A stretch of 64,000 nucleotides of DNA from Lachnospiraceae bacterium (GCA_029012365.1 JAQXLY010000038.1:1-64000); one strand, 5' to 3'; positions 39,751 to 50,123 are shown, counted from the first letter of the stretch. A program made the numbers and translations. Notes: a model not told the origin generated them from the sequence alone.

Positions 39751-41673
39751 TTACTCTCCCGTCTGACTATGTACCGTCATATCTTTGTGATTCCGGATAA
39801 ACTCCACAAATGCCTGCTCCGGAATCGGCTTCGAGAAATAGTAGCCCTGTATATAACTGATTCCCAGCGCTTCCATTATTTCAAACTGCTCCTTTGTTTC
39901 AATCCCCTCTGCCACAATCTTAAGCTGCATTCCGTGAATCATATGCATTGCCGCGTCCATCACATATTTTGCTTTTCCGTTCTCAAAGTAGGAGCGAATC
40001 ATTGTACGGTCAAATTTCACAATATCAACCGGCATATCTACAATATAATTTAAGTTGGACTGTCCGGTTCCGAAATCATCCAGAGAAAAGCTTACCCCGT
40101 AGTCAATCAGCTTATGCATATTTGCCATAACTGCCTTTTTCGCACCGAGGGTTGCGGTTTCCGTAATCTCAAGATTAATAAAATCAGGACGAACCCCGTA
40201 TTTTTTCATAATTGCAATATAGTTGTCCGCCAACGGCTCATAGGCACACTGGATTGCCGATAAATTTACCTCAATATACCGTATCCCATATTGCTGCGGA
40301 TTTGTTTTACTGATAAACTGGCATACCTTTTCAAAAATAATCTCTCCGAGTCTTAGCATCATACCGTTCTTTTCCGCAACCCAGACAAAATCATAAGGCG
40401 GCACTACATTTCCATCCCCGTCCGTAATACGCACCAGTGCCTCGGCGGAAGTAAACCTCTTCTCCTCAGTGGAATAAATAGGCTGGTAATACACCGTAAT
40501 CCAGTTTTTATCTATCGCACTGAAAATCACCTGTTCCATCTCTCTGGTATGATACATTTCCTGTACCATCTTCTCATCAATCCGTAAAAAGCCGTTATCG
40601 GTTAACTCCTTACTGTTTTGGCGTACATGCTTAATCAGATAAGAAATATCCGTTACATCCTTAATCAGCCCGGAATCCGGAAGGTAAATCCAAAACGGAC
40701 GCATAAACATGGATTCATCCCGTCCCCAGCCTCTTTCAAAACGTTTTTTCAGAATATCAAGCCCCTGCTCTGCATCCTCTTTTTTCTCATACAAAAGTAC
40801 AACCTCGTCCCCGGAACTCTTAAATGCCATAGTACCCGGCACGCCGGAAATATACTGAATCATTTCCATCTCTGCCGCCGTTTCCGACTCCGATGAATTC
40901 TCCTTATAAAAGGAATACTCTAATACCATTACTAATACGGAAAAGTGCTTCTCCCTGTCGGAAAGCTGCTTCATATACTGACTCAGTGCCGCCTGATTAA
41001 AGAAACCCGTACGCTTGTCCAGATTCATCTCCGGATTCTCAAGCTTTATATAAAGCACCATAATACCGATGGCACTGGCATATCCCACAATCAGCAGCTC
41101 ATTATTAAAGAACTGTATTACCGCCGCTCCTATCCATATTGTCATCCAGAACATCATTGCCTTTCTTCTGTCTTCCCGGATAACCGACTTTTTATGCATA
41201 AGGAGAAATAAGTTAATTATCAGATAGATTATCGCCGAAATATATGCTGTAAGGACGCTTGCCCCGTAAGTGTAGACCTCCCTTGCCGTCACATCACAGT
41301 AAAAATAAATCGGCAGAAAATAAATAAGCGGAATAGTAATTAGTGAAATAATAACATTACAACGGGTTATCTTTGTATAGGTAACCCTGTCTGAATAGAT
41401 ATCCGTGCATATATAATACACTGTACAAAGCGCAAGGCAGACCAGTGATGCCAGATATGTTTTGCATATAGCTTTTACAAACAAAACAGGAAACACATCC
41501 ATATTGCATATCACAAAAATGGAAAGCGCATCCATCGAAACCGAAAACAGTGCTACTGCAAGCGTATTAAAAAAAGCAGTACCTGCATTCAGCTGAAGTC
41601 TCTTCTGCTGACCGTAAAACCAGAAAAAAACCAATAATAATACTATGCCGCAGCACTGTACCTGTATATTCAT
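39751..41673 (-). CDS. membrane-anchored c-di-GMP phosphodiesterase: MASE-like TM region, degenerate GGDEF, intact EAL domain
   Basis: Multiple N-terminal TM helices; KSSGDEVVLLYE degenerate GGDEF; EALVRI, NLSAIQ, LEITET, LDDFGTGQSNL, VKFDRTMI, VAEGIET, QGYYFSKP EAL motifs. Confidence 0.9.
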   Translation of the reverse strand: MNIQVQCCGIVLLLVFFWFYGQQKRLQLNAGTAFFNTLAVALFSVSMDALSIFVICNMDVFPVLFVKAICKTYLASLVCLALCTVYYICTDIYSDRVTYTKITRCNVIISLITIPLIYFLPIYFYCDVTAREVYTYGASVLTAYISAIIYLIINLFLLMHKKSVIREDRRKAMMFWMTIWIGAAVIQFFNNELLIVGYASAIGIMVLYIKLENPEMNLDKRTGFFNQAALSQYMKQLSDREKHFSVLVMVLEYSFYKENSSESETAAEMEMIQYISGVPGTMAFKSSGDEVVLLYEKKEDAEQGLDILKKRFERGWGRDESMFMRPFWIYLPDSGLIKDVTDISYLIKHVRQNSKELTDNGFLRIDEKMVQEMYHTREMEQVIFSAIDKNWITVYYQPIYSTEEKRFTSAEALVRITDGDGNVVPPYDFVWVAEKNGMMLRLGEIIFEKVCQFISKTNPQQYGIRYIEVNLSAIQCAYEPLADNYIAIMKKYGVRPDFINLEITETATLGAKKAVMANMHKLIDYGVSFSLDDFGTGQSNLNYIVDMPVDIVKFDRTMIRSYFENGKAKYVMDAAMHMIHGMQLKIVAEGIETKEQFEIMEALGISYIQGYYFSKPIPEQAFVEFIRNHKDMTVHSQTGE

Positions 41674-41863
41674 CCGTAGCCTGTCCTCCTTGTCGTTTGA
41701 ATATATATATATTATATCACCTTTCTCTGATATTGACAAGGAAATCAACGATTTCACACCAAAAGGCTGAACGTGACCCGTAAACGAGTAAAATCAAGTC
41801 TTGACAAATCCTGTAAGAAAGGGTACATTTATTATAATTACATATCTAGCAAGGAGGATTCTC

Positions 41864-42841
41864 ATGGCAACGCAAAATACGCCTTTAGTAACTCATATTT
41901 TCACAGCAGACCCGTCTGCGCACGTTTTTGAGGGAAAGCTCTACATTTACCCGTCTCATGACGTGGCTCTGGATTGCCCGGATGATGATAACGGTGATCA
42001 GTATCAAATGGAAGACTATCATGTTCTTTCCATGGATTCTCCGGATGCACCTTGCGTAGACAACGGTATGGTTCTTCATGAGAACGAAGTACCGTGGGTC
42101 AGCCACCAGATGTGGGCACCGGATGCCGCATATAAGAACGGCAAATATTACTTATTCTTCCCGGCAAAGGACAAAGACGGTATCTTTCGTATCGGCGTTG
42201 CTACCAGTGATTCTCCGGCAGGAAAATTCACTCCGGAGCCGAACTATATTGAAGGCAGCAAAACCATTGACCCTGCTGTCCTTATAGATGACGACGGAAA
42301 AGCCTATATGTATGTAGGCGGACTCTGGGGAGGCCAGTTGGAGAAGTGGCAGACAGGTGAATATGTGGAAAATCCGCAGGAGCTTCCTGACAATGCACCT
42401 GCTCTCGGACCGTTAGTTGCGGAGATGACAGATGACCTGCTCGGCTTTAAGGCTCCTTTACAGGAATTCAAAATTTTAGACGAGAACGGCAATCCGCTTC
42501 TTGCAGGTGACCATGACAGAAGATTCTTCGAAGCTTCGTGGATTCACAAGCATAACGACACCTATTATTTTTCCTACTCCACCGGTGATACGCACTACCT
42601 TTGCTATGCTACCGGAAAGAGTCCGATGGGTCCGTTTACCTACCGCGGACGTATTTTAGAGCCGGTAAAAGGCTGGACTACCCACCACTCCATTGTTAAG
42701 TGGGGCGAGAAGTGGTATTTGTTCTACCATGATGCTTCTCTGTCCGGTGTCAACCATCAGCGCTGTGTAAAATACACGGAAATTCATTACAATGAGGACG
42801 GCACAATTCAAACCATTGTACCTTACGCAGACGAAAAATAA
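41864..42841 (+). CDS. glycoside hydrolase family 43 protein (arabinofuranosidase/xylosidase-like), no signal peptide
   Basis: TADPSAHVFEGKLYIYPSHD, WAPDAAYKNGKYYLFFPA, IDPAVLIDDDGKAYMYVGG, FFEASWIHKHNDTYYFSYS; AAGGAGG RBS just upstream. Confidence 0.9.
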   Translation: MATQNTPLVTHIFTADPSAHVFEGKLYIYPSHDVALDCPDDDNGDQYQMEDYHVLSMDSPDAPCVDNGMVLHENEVPWVSHQMWAPDAAYKNGKYYLFFPAKDKDGIFRIGVATSDSPAGKFTPEPNYIEGSKTIDPAVLIDDDGKAYMYVGGLWGGQLEKWQTGEYVENPQELPDNAPALGPLVAEMTDDLLGFKAPLQEFKILDENGNPLLAGDHDRRFFEASWIHKHNDTYYFSYSTGDTHYLCYATGKSPMGPFTYRGRILEPVKGWTTHHSIVKWGEKWYLFYHDASLSGVNHQRCVKYTEIHYNEDGTIQTIVPYADEK

Positions 42842-42858
42842 CACACCTATATCATAAC

Positions 42859-42892
42859 GGAGCCGGTTTCCACTCTATCGGAAACCGGCTCC
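42859..42892. terminator. bidirectional terminator between GH43 and CYTH genes
   Basis: GGAGCCGGTTTCC (42859-42871) / GGAAACCGGCTCC (42880-42892), 13-bp perfect stem. Confidence 0.85.
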
Positions 42893-42922
42893 GAGTTTTA
42901 ATGCAGAAAAATGGTTCTGTCT

Positions 42923-43453
42923 TCAGGCCGTTTCATGTATAATCCCCGCTTTTTTCAGCTCCGACGGTGCTTCTGCCCAAAACGCCAGCCGATTATTCTT
43001 AAATCGGTCATCAAAGGTCACATCGGTATCAAACCATTCCGGCAACACAAAGCTCTCCGCCGCCTTCTCATCCGGAAATTCTACCTCCGCAAACACAAGC
43101 CCTGCAAGCTCCCCCGCAAACATGTCCAGCTCGATTGTGTACACTCCGTACGGAATCAAATACCTTCGTTTTGTAATGACACGTCCGTCTGCCTTGGAAA
43201 GAAGCCTTTCATAGCTCTCTTTCGTAAGAGGCATCTCTTCTTCGATGCATACCTGTGCCGTTTTATCCTTCTTCTTTTCAAGTCCCAGCTTAGATTTGTA
43301 ACAGAGGATATATGTTGCTTCGCCATCCTTCACAGACTTTCTCACCCGCACCACCGGATGAGTACAAAGATATCCCTGCTCTATTTCCTTATACTCGTAA
43401 CATTCCAAATGCTCCGGAACGGAGCATACCGTAAACTTACGTTCAATCTCCAT
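42923..43453 (-). CDS. CYTH-domain (triphosphate tunnel metalloenzyme-like) protein
   Basis: MEIERKFTV ExExK signature at the N-terminus; RYLIPYGVYTIELDMFAGELAGLVFAEVEF. Confidence 0.88.
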   Translation of the reverse strand: MEIERKFTVCSVPEHLECYEYKEIEQGYLCTHPVVRVRKSVKDGEATYILCYKSKLGLEKKKDKTAQVCIEEEMPLTKESYERLLSKADGRVITKRRYLIPYGVYTIELDMFAGELAGLVFAEVEFPDEKAAESFVLPEWFDTDVTFDDRFKNNRLAFWAEAPSELKKAGIIHETA

Positions 43454-43454
43454 C

Positions 43455-43781
43455 CTAGTTCTCTCCCCGCAGAATTGCTCTGGTAACAAGTATCGTAATT
43501 CCGATTCCGAGTGCAAAAGCGGCACCCACAATGGAACGGCTCCAATACTTACTTTTCCTTATTCTTGCCGCGACCTCCCCGTACTGAAGCTCCCGCTCCG
43601 GCTTCGGCTCCTTCGCGGAATGAAATTCCTCACGATTTAGGAAAGCATATTCCCTGTAAACCCGGCGGCATTCCCTGCATTCCTTAAGGTGGGCTCTGAT
43701 ATCCCTCCTTGTTTCTTCACTTACAACACCCTCCTGAAAAAGAACAATCAAATCCTGCACTACATTACAGCTTAAACTCAT
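43455..43781 (-). CDS. anti-sigma factor with zinc-finger (zf-HC2) domain and one TM helix
   Basis: HLKECRECRRVYREY; TM helix SIVGAAFALGIGITILVTRAI; overlaps the sigma gene by 17 nt. Confidence 0.85.
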   Translation of the reverse strand: MSLSCNVVQDLIVLFQEGVVSEETRRDIRAHLKECRECRRVYREYAFLNREEFHSAKEPKPERELQYGEVAARIRKSKYWSRSIVGAAFALGIGITILVTRAILRGEN

Positions 43782-44277
43782 GTTGCAACCTCTCCTTCAA
43801 CATATTTTTAGCCCGGAAGTACAGCACCTTTGCCGAACTTTCCGAAATTCCCATGGTTTCTGCCACCTGCTTAAAAGACATCTCCGCGTACATACGAAGC
43901 GCTACCACCTCCAGATTCTTTTGCGGAAGCTCCTTCAGTACCTCACGCAGCTTTTCCGTCACTTCCTTTCGCAGCAGCAAATCTTCTGCGGAGTTTTGAT
44001 ACTCCTGCTCCATATAATAATCTACCACTTCTTCCAGCTGAATGACATCTCTTGACTGCCGTTCCTTTTTCAGATGTCCGAAATAGGTATATTTTGCAAT
44101 GGCTGCAAGCCAGGTAAACATACTACTGTTTCCTTTATATTTTTCAAAGGATACAAACGCCCGGTAAAAGGTCTCCTGCGTCAGCTCCTCCGAAAGCTGT
44201 GCATCTCCGCAAAGCTTATACAAAAAGCCGTATATCTTTGCCTGATACTGCACATAGATCTCTTCAAAATCTTTCAA
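43765..44277 (-). CDS. ECF-type RNA polymerase sigma factor
   Basis: ELTQETFYRAFVSFEKYKG region 2 and LPQKNLEVVALRMYAEMSFKQVAETMGISESSAKVLYFRAKNMLKE region 4. Confidence 0.93.
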   Translation of the reverse strand: MKDFEEIYVQYQAKIYGFLYKLCGDAQLSEELTQETFYRAFVSFEKYKGNSSMFTWLAAIAKYTYFGHLKKERQSRDVIQLEEVVDYYMEQEYQNSAEDLLLRKEVTEKLREVLKELPQKNLEVVALRMYAEMSFKQVAETMGISESSAKVLYFRAKNMLKERLQHEFKL

Positions 44278-44531
44278 CGAAACAATTCCCCCTGTCTGTT
44301 TTCATAAATAGAAGCCCGCCCTTTTTCTAACTATATCATACTTTCTCCGATTTGAACACCCGTAAAATGTCTGCGCGCAACGGCTGTGAACGGCATTTTC
44401 AAAAAACTCAAAAAAATTTCATTTTTTTGTAACCTTTTTCCTCGTTTTGCCACTAACTTAACGAATGGTCTTACAAGACCTCACGGCGCGGTCTGCGGAA
44501 CCGCAGTCAAATGATTTTTTTGGAGGATGTT

Positions 44532-45485
44532 ATGTTTCATATAATCGGAACCGGTATGTATGTACCGGAGCGTATCGTCACCAATGACGAACTTGCAACA
44601 ATGGTAGACACCAATGACGAATGGATCAGACAGCGTGTCGGTATTGCCGAACGCAGAATCAGTACCGGTGAGTGGACCTCAGAAATGGCTTACAAAGCGG
44701 CACTTCAGGCACTTGAGAACGCAAATTGTAAGCCTGAGGATTTAGACTATATATTAACCGCCAGCGTAAGTGCGGAATGTGTTTCTCCGTCCACTGCCTG
44801 CATGGTACAAAAGCTTTTAGGTGCCACCTGTCCGGCACTCGAAGTAAATGCTGCCTGCTCCGCCTTTCTTTTCCTTCTGGAGACCGCAGCTGGTCTGTTT
44901 GCCCGCGGGAAAGCGAAAAAGATTTTAGTTGTAGGTGCGGAACGCTTAAGCGGCATACTGGACTGGAGCGACCGTAGTACCTGTATTATATTCGGTGACG
45001 GTGCCGGGGCTGCCGTCCTTAGCAATGACAAAGACGGTTATCTCGATTCCGTTGTAACCGTCCACGGTGGTGATGATGTCATTAAGATTCCTCACTTTAC
45101 CGGATGCTCTCCGTTCTTCACCAAAGAGAACGATTCCCCGTATATCCATATGCAGGGACAGGAAACCTTTAAATATGCGGTAAACGCCATTTGCAGCGAT
45201 ATCAATACCCTGCTCGAAAGGAACAGCCTGGCACTGGATGATATCCGTTATATCGTACCGCATCAGGCAAATAAGCGAATCATTGATTTTGCCGCAAAGC
45301 GTTTAAAAACTTCGGAAGATAAATTCTATTTAAACATCGAGCATTACGGCAATACTTCCAGTGCAAGCATTCCGATTGCGCTGGATGAATTAAACCGTGC
45401 CGGAAAATTACAAAGCGGGGATTATATCATTCTTACCGCATTCGGCGGCGGACTTGCAAATGCCGCCTGCCTGATCCGCTGGTAA
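44532..45485 (+). CDS. fabH: 3-oxoacyl-ACP synthase III
   Basis: MFHIIGTGMYVPERIVTNDELATMVDTNDEWIRQRVGIAERRI; ACSAFLFLLE active-site Cys; IVPHQANKRII. Confidence 0.96.
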   Translation: MFHIIGTGMYVPERIVTNDELATMVDTNDEWIRQRVGIAERRISTGEWTSEMAYKAALQALENANCKPEDLDYILTASVSAECVSPSTACMVQKLLGATCPALEVNAACSAFLFLLETAAGLFARGKAKKILVVGAERLSGILDWSDRSTCIIFGDGAGAAVLSNDKDGYLDSVVTVHGGDDVIKIPHFTGCSPFFTKENDSPYIHMQGQETFKYAVNAICSDINTLLERNSLALDDIRYIVPHQANKRIIDFAAKRLKTSEDKFYLNIEHYGNTSSASIPIALDELNRAGKLQSGDYIILTAFGGGLANAACLIRW

Positions 45486-45580
45486 AACAGACGGCGAATC
45501 GTACTGTTTCTCACGAAACAACGCCCGGACATTCATGGGCTTGTTCATAAAAACAATTTATTAAAAAGGAGAATAACACT

Positions 45581-45808
45581 ATGTTAGACAAGATCAAAGA
45601 AATTTTAGCAACCAGCCTCTCTATTGATGCAGATTCCATTACCGAAGCAAGCAGCTTCTCCGATGACCTCGGTATCGATTCCCTTGATATCGTTGAATTA
45701 CTTATGAACGTAGAAGAAGAGTTCGGTGTTTCCATCGAGCCGGATCCGTCCATTGCTACCGTAGGTGACCTCATCGCAAAGATTGAGGAGCTTAAGAACA
45801 ACGACTAA
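45581..45808 (+). CDS. acpP: acyl carrier protein
   Basis: DDLGIDSLDIVELLMNVEEEFGVSI phosphopantetheine site. Confidence 0.97.
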   Translation: MLDKIKEILATSLSIDADSITEASSFSDDLGIDSLDIVELLMNVEEEFGVSIEPDPSIATVGDLIAKIEELKNND

Positions 45809-45818
45809 GAGGTGCTTT

Positions 45819-46769
45819 ATGATTCAATCGAAACTCTGTGATTTATTAGGAATTACTTACCCTGTATTTCAGGGTGGTATGGCGTGGATTGCAGACGGCA
45901 AGCTTGCCGCTGCGGTTTCCAATGCCGGCGGACTCGGAATTATTTCCGCAATGAATGCTGATGCAGATTACCTCAGAGAGCAGATTAAAACCGCCCGTGA
46001 ACTGACCGACAAGCCGTTTGGTGTGAACATCATGTTAATGAGTCCTCATGTAGCGGAAGTCGCAAAGGTCGTTGCGGAAGAAAAGGTTCCTGTTGTTACC
46101 ACCGGTGCCGGCAGTCCTGCCGCTTATATGGAAGCCTGGCGTGCCGCAGATATTAAGGTAATTCCGGTCATTGCTTCCGTTGCCATGGCAAAGAAGATGG
46201 AGCAGTGCGGTGCAACCGCGGTCATTGCTGAAGGTCAGGAATCCGGCGGACACATCGGCGAATTAACTACGATGGCTTTAGTTCCGCAGGTATGTGATGC
46301 AGTTTCCATTCCGGTACTCGCTGCCGGTGGTATTGCCGACGGCCGCGGAATGGCTGCCTCCTTCTGTCTCGGTGCCTGCGGCGTACAGCTTGGCACACGG
46401 TTCCTCGTGGCTAAGGAATGCTCCGTTCACCAGAACTACAAGGATATGGTCTTAAAAGCAAATGACACGTCCACCATCACCACAGGCAGACGCTTCGGCG
46501 GGAATACCTGCCGTTGCATCAAAAATCCGTTCAGCCGCGGCTTCATCAAGCAGGAATACGCTCCGGACGCAACCGCCGAGAGCATTGCAGAGCTTGGTGT
46601 AGGGGGGCTGCGTAAAGCTGCCGTGGACGGTGATACAAAGGATGGCTGCTTCTTAGCCGGTCAGATTTCCGGTATGGTAAATAAAGAACAGACCGCCGCC
46701 GAAATTGTTACAGAGCTCGTTACAGAATGCGAAGCTCTTTTGAAAGGAGCAAACGCATGGGTAAAATAG
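45819..46769 (+). CDS. fabK: enoyl-ACP reductase II (FabK, NAD(P)H-dependent flavoprotein)
   Basis: LLGITYPVFQGGMAWIADGKLAAAVSNAGGLGIISA, AEGQESGGHIGE; start at MIQSKL. Confidence 0.93.
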   Translation: MIQSKLCDLLGITYPVFQGGMAWIADGKLAAAVSNAGGLGIISAMNADADYLREQIKTARELTDKPFGVNIMLMSPHVAEVAKVVAEEKVPVVTTGAGSPAAYMEAWRAADIKVIPVIASVAMAKKMEQCGATAVIAEGQESGGHIGELTTMALVPQVCDAVSIPVLAAGGIADGRGMAASFCLGACGVQLGTRFLVAKECSVHQNYKDMVLKANDTSTITTGRRFGGNTCRCIKNPFSRGFIKQEYAPDATAESIAELGVGGLRKAAVDGDTKDGCFLAGQISGMVNKEQTAAEIVTELVTECEALLKGANAWVK

Positions 46770-47671
46770 CATTTTTGTTTTCCGGTCAGGGTGCACAGCA
46801 CCCTGGCATGGGAAAAGACTTATATGAGAATAACAAGGAAGTAGCTGCTCTCTTTGATGAAGCCGAACATCTTCGTCCGGGTACACTGGCACAGATGTTT
46901 GAAGGAGACGAGGCTACCCTCCGTGACACCGCAAACACCCAGCCGTGTCTTTACCTTGCTGATTTTGCTGCCGCACTCGCAGCAAAGAACGCAGGAATCG
47001 TTCCTGACATGGTTGCCGGCTTTTCTCTGGGTGAAATTCCTGCCCTTGCTTTCGCAGGTGCTTATTCGCCGGTCACCGGTTTCCGGATTGCCTGTGCAAG
47101 AGGCCGGCACATGGCAGCTGCCGCAGCAAAAGCACCGGCAGGTATGGCAGCCGTTGTCAAGCTGCCGAATGAAACCGTAGAAGAGCTTGCTTCCCATTAC
47201 AGTGCGGTTTATCCGGTAAATTACAACTGTACGGGACAGTTAGTTGTAGCAGGAAGCACCGAGGAGCTTCCGAATTTCTATGAAGAAGTCAAGGCAGCCG
47301 GCGGAAGAGCCCTCCCGTTAAAGGTAGGCGGCGGATTCCATTCCCCGTTTATGACTCCCGCTGTGGCTGAATTTGAAAAGGAGCTGGCTGCATTTGAGAT
47401 TCAGACGCCGTCTCTCCCGATTTATGCAAACCTGACCGCAGCGCCTTACGGAACGAATGTAAAGGAAACCATGTGCGCGCAGGTCAATCATCCGGTTCTT
47501 TGGGAACGTATCATTCTTTCCATGGCAGAACAGGGTGTCACAACATTCATCGAAACCGGCGTCGGAAACACCCTGCAAAAGCTTGCGGAGAAAATTGTTC
47601 CGACTGCAAAGAGCTATGCGGTAGAAACCGGTGAACAGTTAGAGAAAGTCCTGGCTGCACTTTCCGAGTAA
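46757..47671 (+). CDS. fabD: malonyl-CoA:ACP transacylase
   Basis: IAFLFSGQGAQHPGMGKDLYE; GFSLGEIPAL active-site Ser. Confidence 0.95.
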   Translation: MGKIAFLFSGQGAQHPGMGKDLYENNKEVAALFDEAEHLRPGTLAQMFEGDEATLRDTANTQPCLYLADFAAALAAKNAGIVPDMVAGFSLGEIPALAFAGAYSPVTGFRIACARGRHMAAAAAKAPAGMAAVVKLPNETVEELASHYSAVYPVNYNCTGQLVVAGSTEELPNFYEEVKAAGGRALPLKVGGGFHSPFMTPAVAEFEKELAAFEIQTPSLPIYANLTAAPYGTNVKETMCAQVNHPVLWERIILSMAEQGVTTFIETGVGNTLQKLAEKIVPTAKSYAVETGEQLEKVLAALSE

Positions 47672-47686
47672 GTAAAGGAGGATACC

Positions 47687-48439
47687 ATGTCAAACAATGA
47701 ACCTATGTTAAAAAATAAAGTTGCCGTCGTTACCGGCGGCTCCCGCGGCATCGGTCGTGCCATTTGCGAAGCATTCTGCAAAAACGGTGCCGATGTGGCT
47801 TTTCTTGATGCAGGAAGTGTTGAAACAGCAGAAGAAACTGCTGCTTACCTTAGCACCTTTGGTACAAAGGTAAAGGCTTATATGTGCGACATTTCCGATT
47901 TTGCAAAGACAAGCGAAGTATTTAAGGAAATCCTTGCCGAGTTCGGCACCGTAGATATCCTTGTAAATAATGCAGGAATCACCCGGGACAAACTGCTTCT
48001 CAGTATGAAGCCTGAGGAATTTACGTCCGTTATTGATATTAATCTGGTAGGTGCTTACAATACCGTAAAGCAGGTATACCCGGTTATGATAAAGAAACGC
48101 TCCGGCAAAATCGTCAACATCAGCTCCGTTTCCGGCATTATGGGAAATGCAGGACAGACAAATTACTCTGCTTCCAAGGCCGGCATAATCGGTTTTACCA
48201 AATCCATTGCCAAGGAAGTGGCATCTCGCGGTATCTGCTGTAATGCGGTCGCACCGGGCTTTGTAAGCACAAGCATGACCACCGCATTTGCAGAAAACGA
48301 AGCACTGGTTTCTTCCATTCCGATGCATCGTTTTGCAAAGCCGGAGGAAATCGCAGACTTAGTTTTGTTCCTGTCCAGTGACAAGGCAGACTATATTACC
48401 GGCGAAGTCATCCGTATCGACGGCGGACTCGCAATGTAG
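47687..48439 (+). CDS. fabG: 3-oxoacyl-ACP reductase
   Basis: AVVTGGSRGIGRAICEAF, VNNAGITRDKLLLSM, YSASKAGIIGFTKSIAKE, GEVIRIDGGLAM. Confidence 0.96.
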   Translation: MSNNEPMLKNKVAVVTGGSRGIGRAICEAFCKNGADVAFLDAGSVETAEETAAYLSTFGTKVKAYMCDISDFAKTSEVFKEILAEFGTVDILVNNAGITRDKLLLSMKPEEFTSVIDINLVGAYNTVKQVYPVMIKKRSGKIVNISSVSGIMGNAGQTNYSASKAGIIGFTKSIAKEVASRGICCNAVAPGFVSTSMTTAFAENEALVSSIPMHRFAKPEEIADLVLFLSSDKADYITGEVIRIDGGLAM

Positions 48440-48449
48440 GAGGAAAATT

Positions 48450-49676
48450 ATGAGAAGAGTTGTTGTAACCGGCATGGGCGCAGTGACCCCGATCGGTAAT
48501 TCCGTTCCTGAATATTGGAACAGTTTAGTAAACGGCGTAAACGGCATTGCACCGATTACCCACTTTGACACCTCAGATTCCAAATGTAAATTAGCGGCAG
48601 AGGTAAAGAGCTTTGACCCGTCTGCCGTACTCGACAAGGGTACGGTTCGCAAGACCGACCTCTATACCCAGTATGCTCTTGTTTCCGCCGAAGAAGCAAT
48701 GCAGGACTCCGCTATTGCGGGTACGGTAGACGAAACCGAGCTTGGTGTATACTTCGGCTCCGGTGTGGGAGGTATCGATACTACCTTAGAGAACCACGCA
48801 GGACTTCTTTCCGGCGGACCGAGAAAGGTTTCCCCTCAGTTTGTTCCGAAGATGATTATAAACATTGCCGCAGGACAGATTGCAATACGTTTTAACGCAC
48901 ACGGCAATGCGATGTCCATGTCTACCGCCTGTGCCACCGGTACTACCGCCATCGGCGAAGCTTACCGCGCAATTAAGGACGGCTATCTTACCGCAGCTAT
49001 CTGCGGCGGTTCCGAGGCTTCCATTAATTCGCTCTGTGTAGCAGGCTTTGTAAACTGTATGGCACTTTCGCAGGCTACCGACCCGAACGAGGCTTCCCTC
49101 CCGTTTGATTCCCGTCGTGCAGGCTTTGTCATCGGTGAAGGAGCAGGCGCCCTGATTTTAGAGGAGTATGAACACGCTGTTGCCAGAGGTGCAAAGATAT
49201 ACGCGGAAATCTGCGGATACGGCGCTACCTGTGATGCACATCATGTGACCGCTCCGGACCCGGAAGCAACCTATACCGCAAAAGCAATCGAAAAGGCACT
49301 TGCCGGTGTAGATTACAGTGCGGATTCCCTTTACATCAACGCACACGGTACCGGTACTTCCTTAAACGACACCACCGAAACCAAGGCCTTCAAGCTGGCT
49401 TTCGGGGAGAAAGCAAAGGATGTCAAAATCAGCTCCACCAAGTCCATGACCGGACATATGTTGGGTGCCGCAGGTGCCGCAGAGGCGATTGCCTGTGTTA
49501 AGGCATTGGAGACCGGCATTCTTCCGCCAACCATTAACCTGATTTCTCCCGACCCGGTTTGCGACTTAGACTATGTTCCGTGTAAAGCACAGAATGTACA
49601 GGTAGCTACCGCTATCTCTACTTCTCTCGGCTTCGGAGGCCATAATGCCTGTATCGCATTCCGTCTCGTAAAATAA
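48450..49676 (+). CDS. fabF: 3-oxoacyl-ACP synthase II
   Basis: MRRVVVTGMGAVTPIGNSV; STACATGTTAIGEAYR; NAHGTGTSLNDTTETKA; SSTKSMTGHMLGAAGAAEAI. Confidence 0.96.
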   Translation: MRRVVVTGMGAVTPIGNSVPEYWNSLVNGVNGIAPITHFDTSDSKCKLAAEVKSFDPSAVLDKGTVRKTDLYTQYALVSAEEAMQDSAIAGTVDETELGVYFGSGVGGIDTTLENHAGLLSGGPRKVSPQFVPKMIINIAAGQIAIRFNAHGNAMSMSTACATGTTAIGEAYRAIKDGYLTAAICGGSEASINSLCVAGFVNCMALSQATDPNEASLPFDSRRAGFVIGEGAGALILEEYEHAVARGAKIYAEICGYGATCDAHHVTAPDPEATYTAKAIEKALAGVDYSADSLYINAHGTGTSLNDTTETKAFKLAFGEKAKDVKISSTKSMTGHMLGAAGAAEAIACVKALETGILPPTINLISPDPVCDLDYVPCKAQNVQVATAISTSLGFGGHNACIAFRLVK

Positions 49677-49688
49677 ATGAGGTGAACC

Positions 49689-50123
49689 ATGAATAAAGAA
49701 GAGATAATGAACATCCTTCCTCACCGTGACCACATGCTTTTAATCGATGAGGCAGAGGTAAGAGACGGTGTTGCCTACGGTAAGAAAAAAATTACCGGTG
49801 AGGAATTTTTCTTAAAGGGACATTTTCCGGGCAATCCTATCGTTCCCGGTGTCATTCAGTGCGAAATCCTTGCACAGTCTGCCTGTGTCCTTTTAGCCGA
49901 TCAGGCACAGGGCGGAAACATTACCACCCTTTTTACCGGTCTTGAGAAGGTTCGTTTCAAAAATCCGGTAAAACCGGGAGATGTATTTGAAACCGAATGC
50001 TCTATTATAAAAAGCAAAGGTCCTTTCTACTGGGCAAAGGGTACCGGCAAGGTAAACGGCAAGCTTTGCGTCAGCGCGGAGTTCTCTTTTGCCATTTTTC
50101 CGGTCAAGGAGGAAACAGTATGA
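49689..50123 (+). CDS. fabZ: 3-hydroxyacyl-ACP dehydratase
   Basis: [37 protein letters not shown]. Confidence 0.95.
   Translation: MNKEEIMNILPHRDHMLLIDEAEVRDGVAYGKKKITGEEFFLKGHFPGNPIVPGVIQCEILAQSACVLLADQAQGGNITTLFTGLEKVRFKNPVKPGDVFETECSIIKSKGPFYWAKGTGKVNGKLCVSAEFSFAIFPVKEETV

Noticed and set aside
44400-44531. FapR/FabT operator or ECF autoregulated promoter between the sigma gene and fabH
   Set aside because: A GTAACC motif and small repeats are present, but spacing and sequence do not fit the known consensus sites well enough to call.
47708-48328. 206-aa minus-strand ORF
   Set aside because: Antisense to fabG; shadow ORF.
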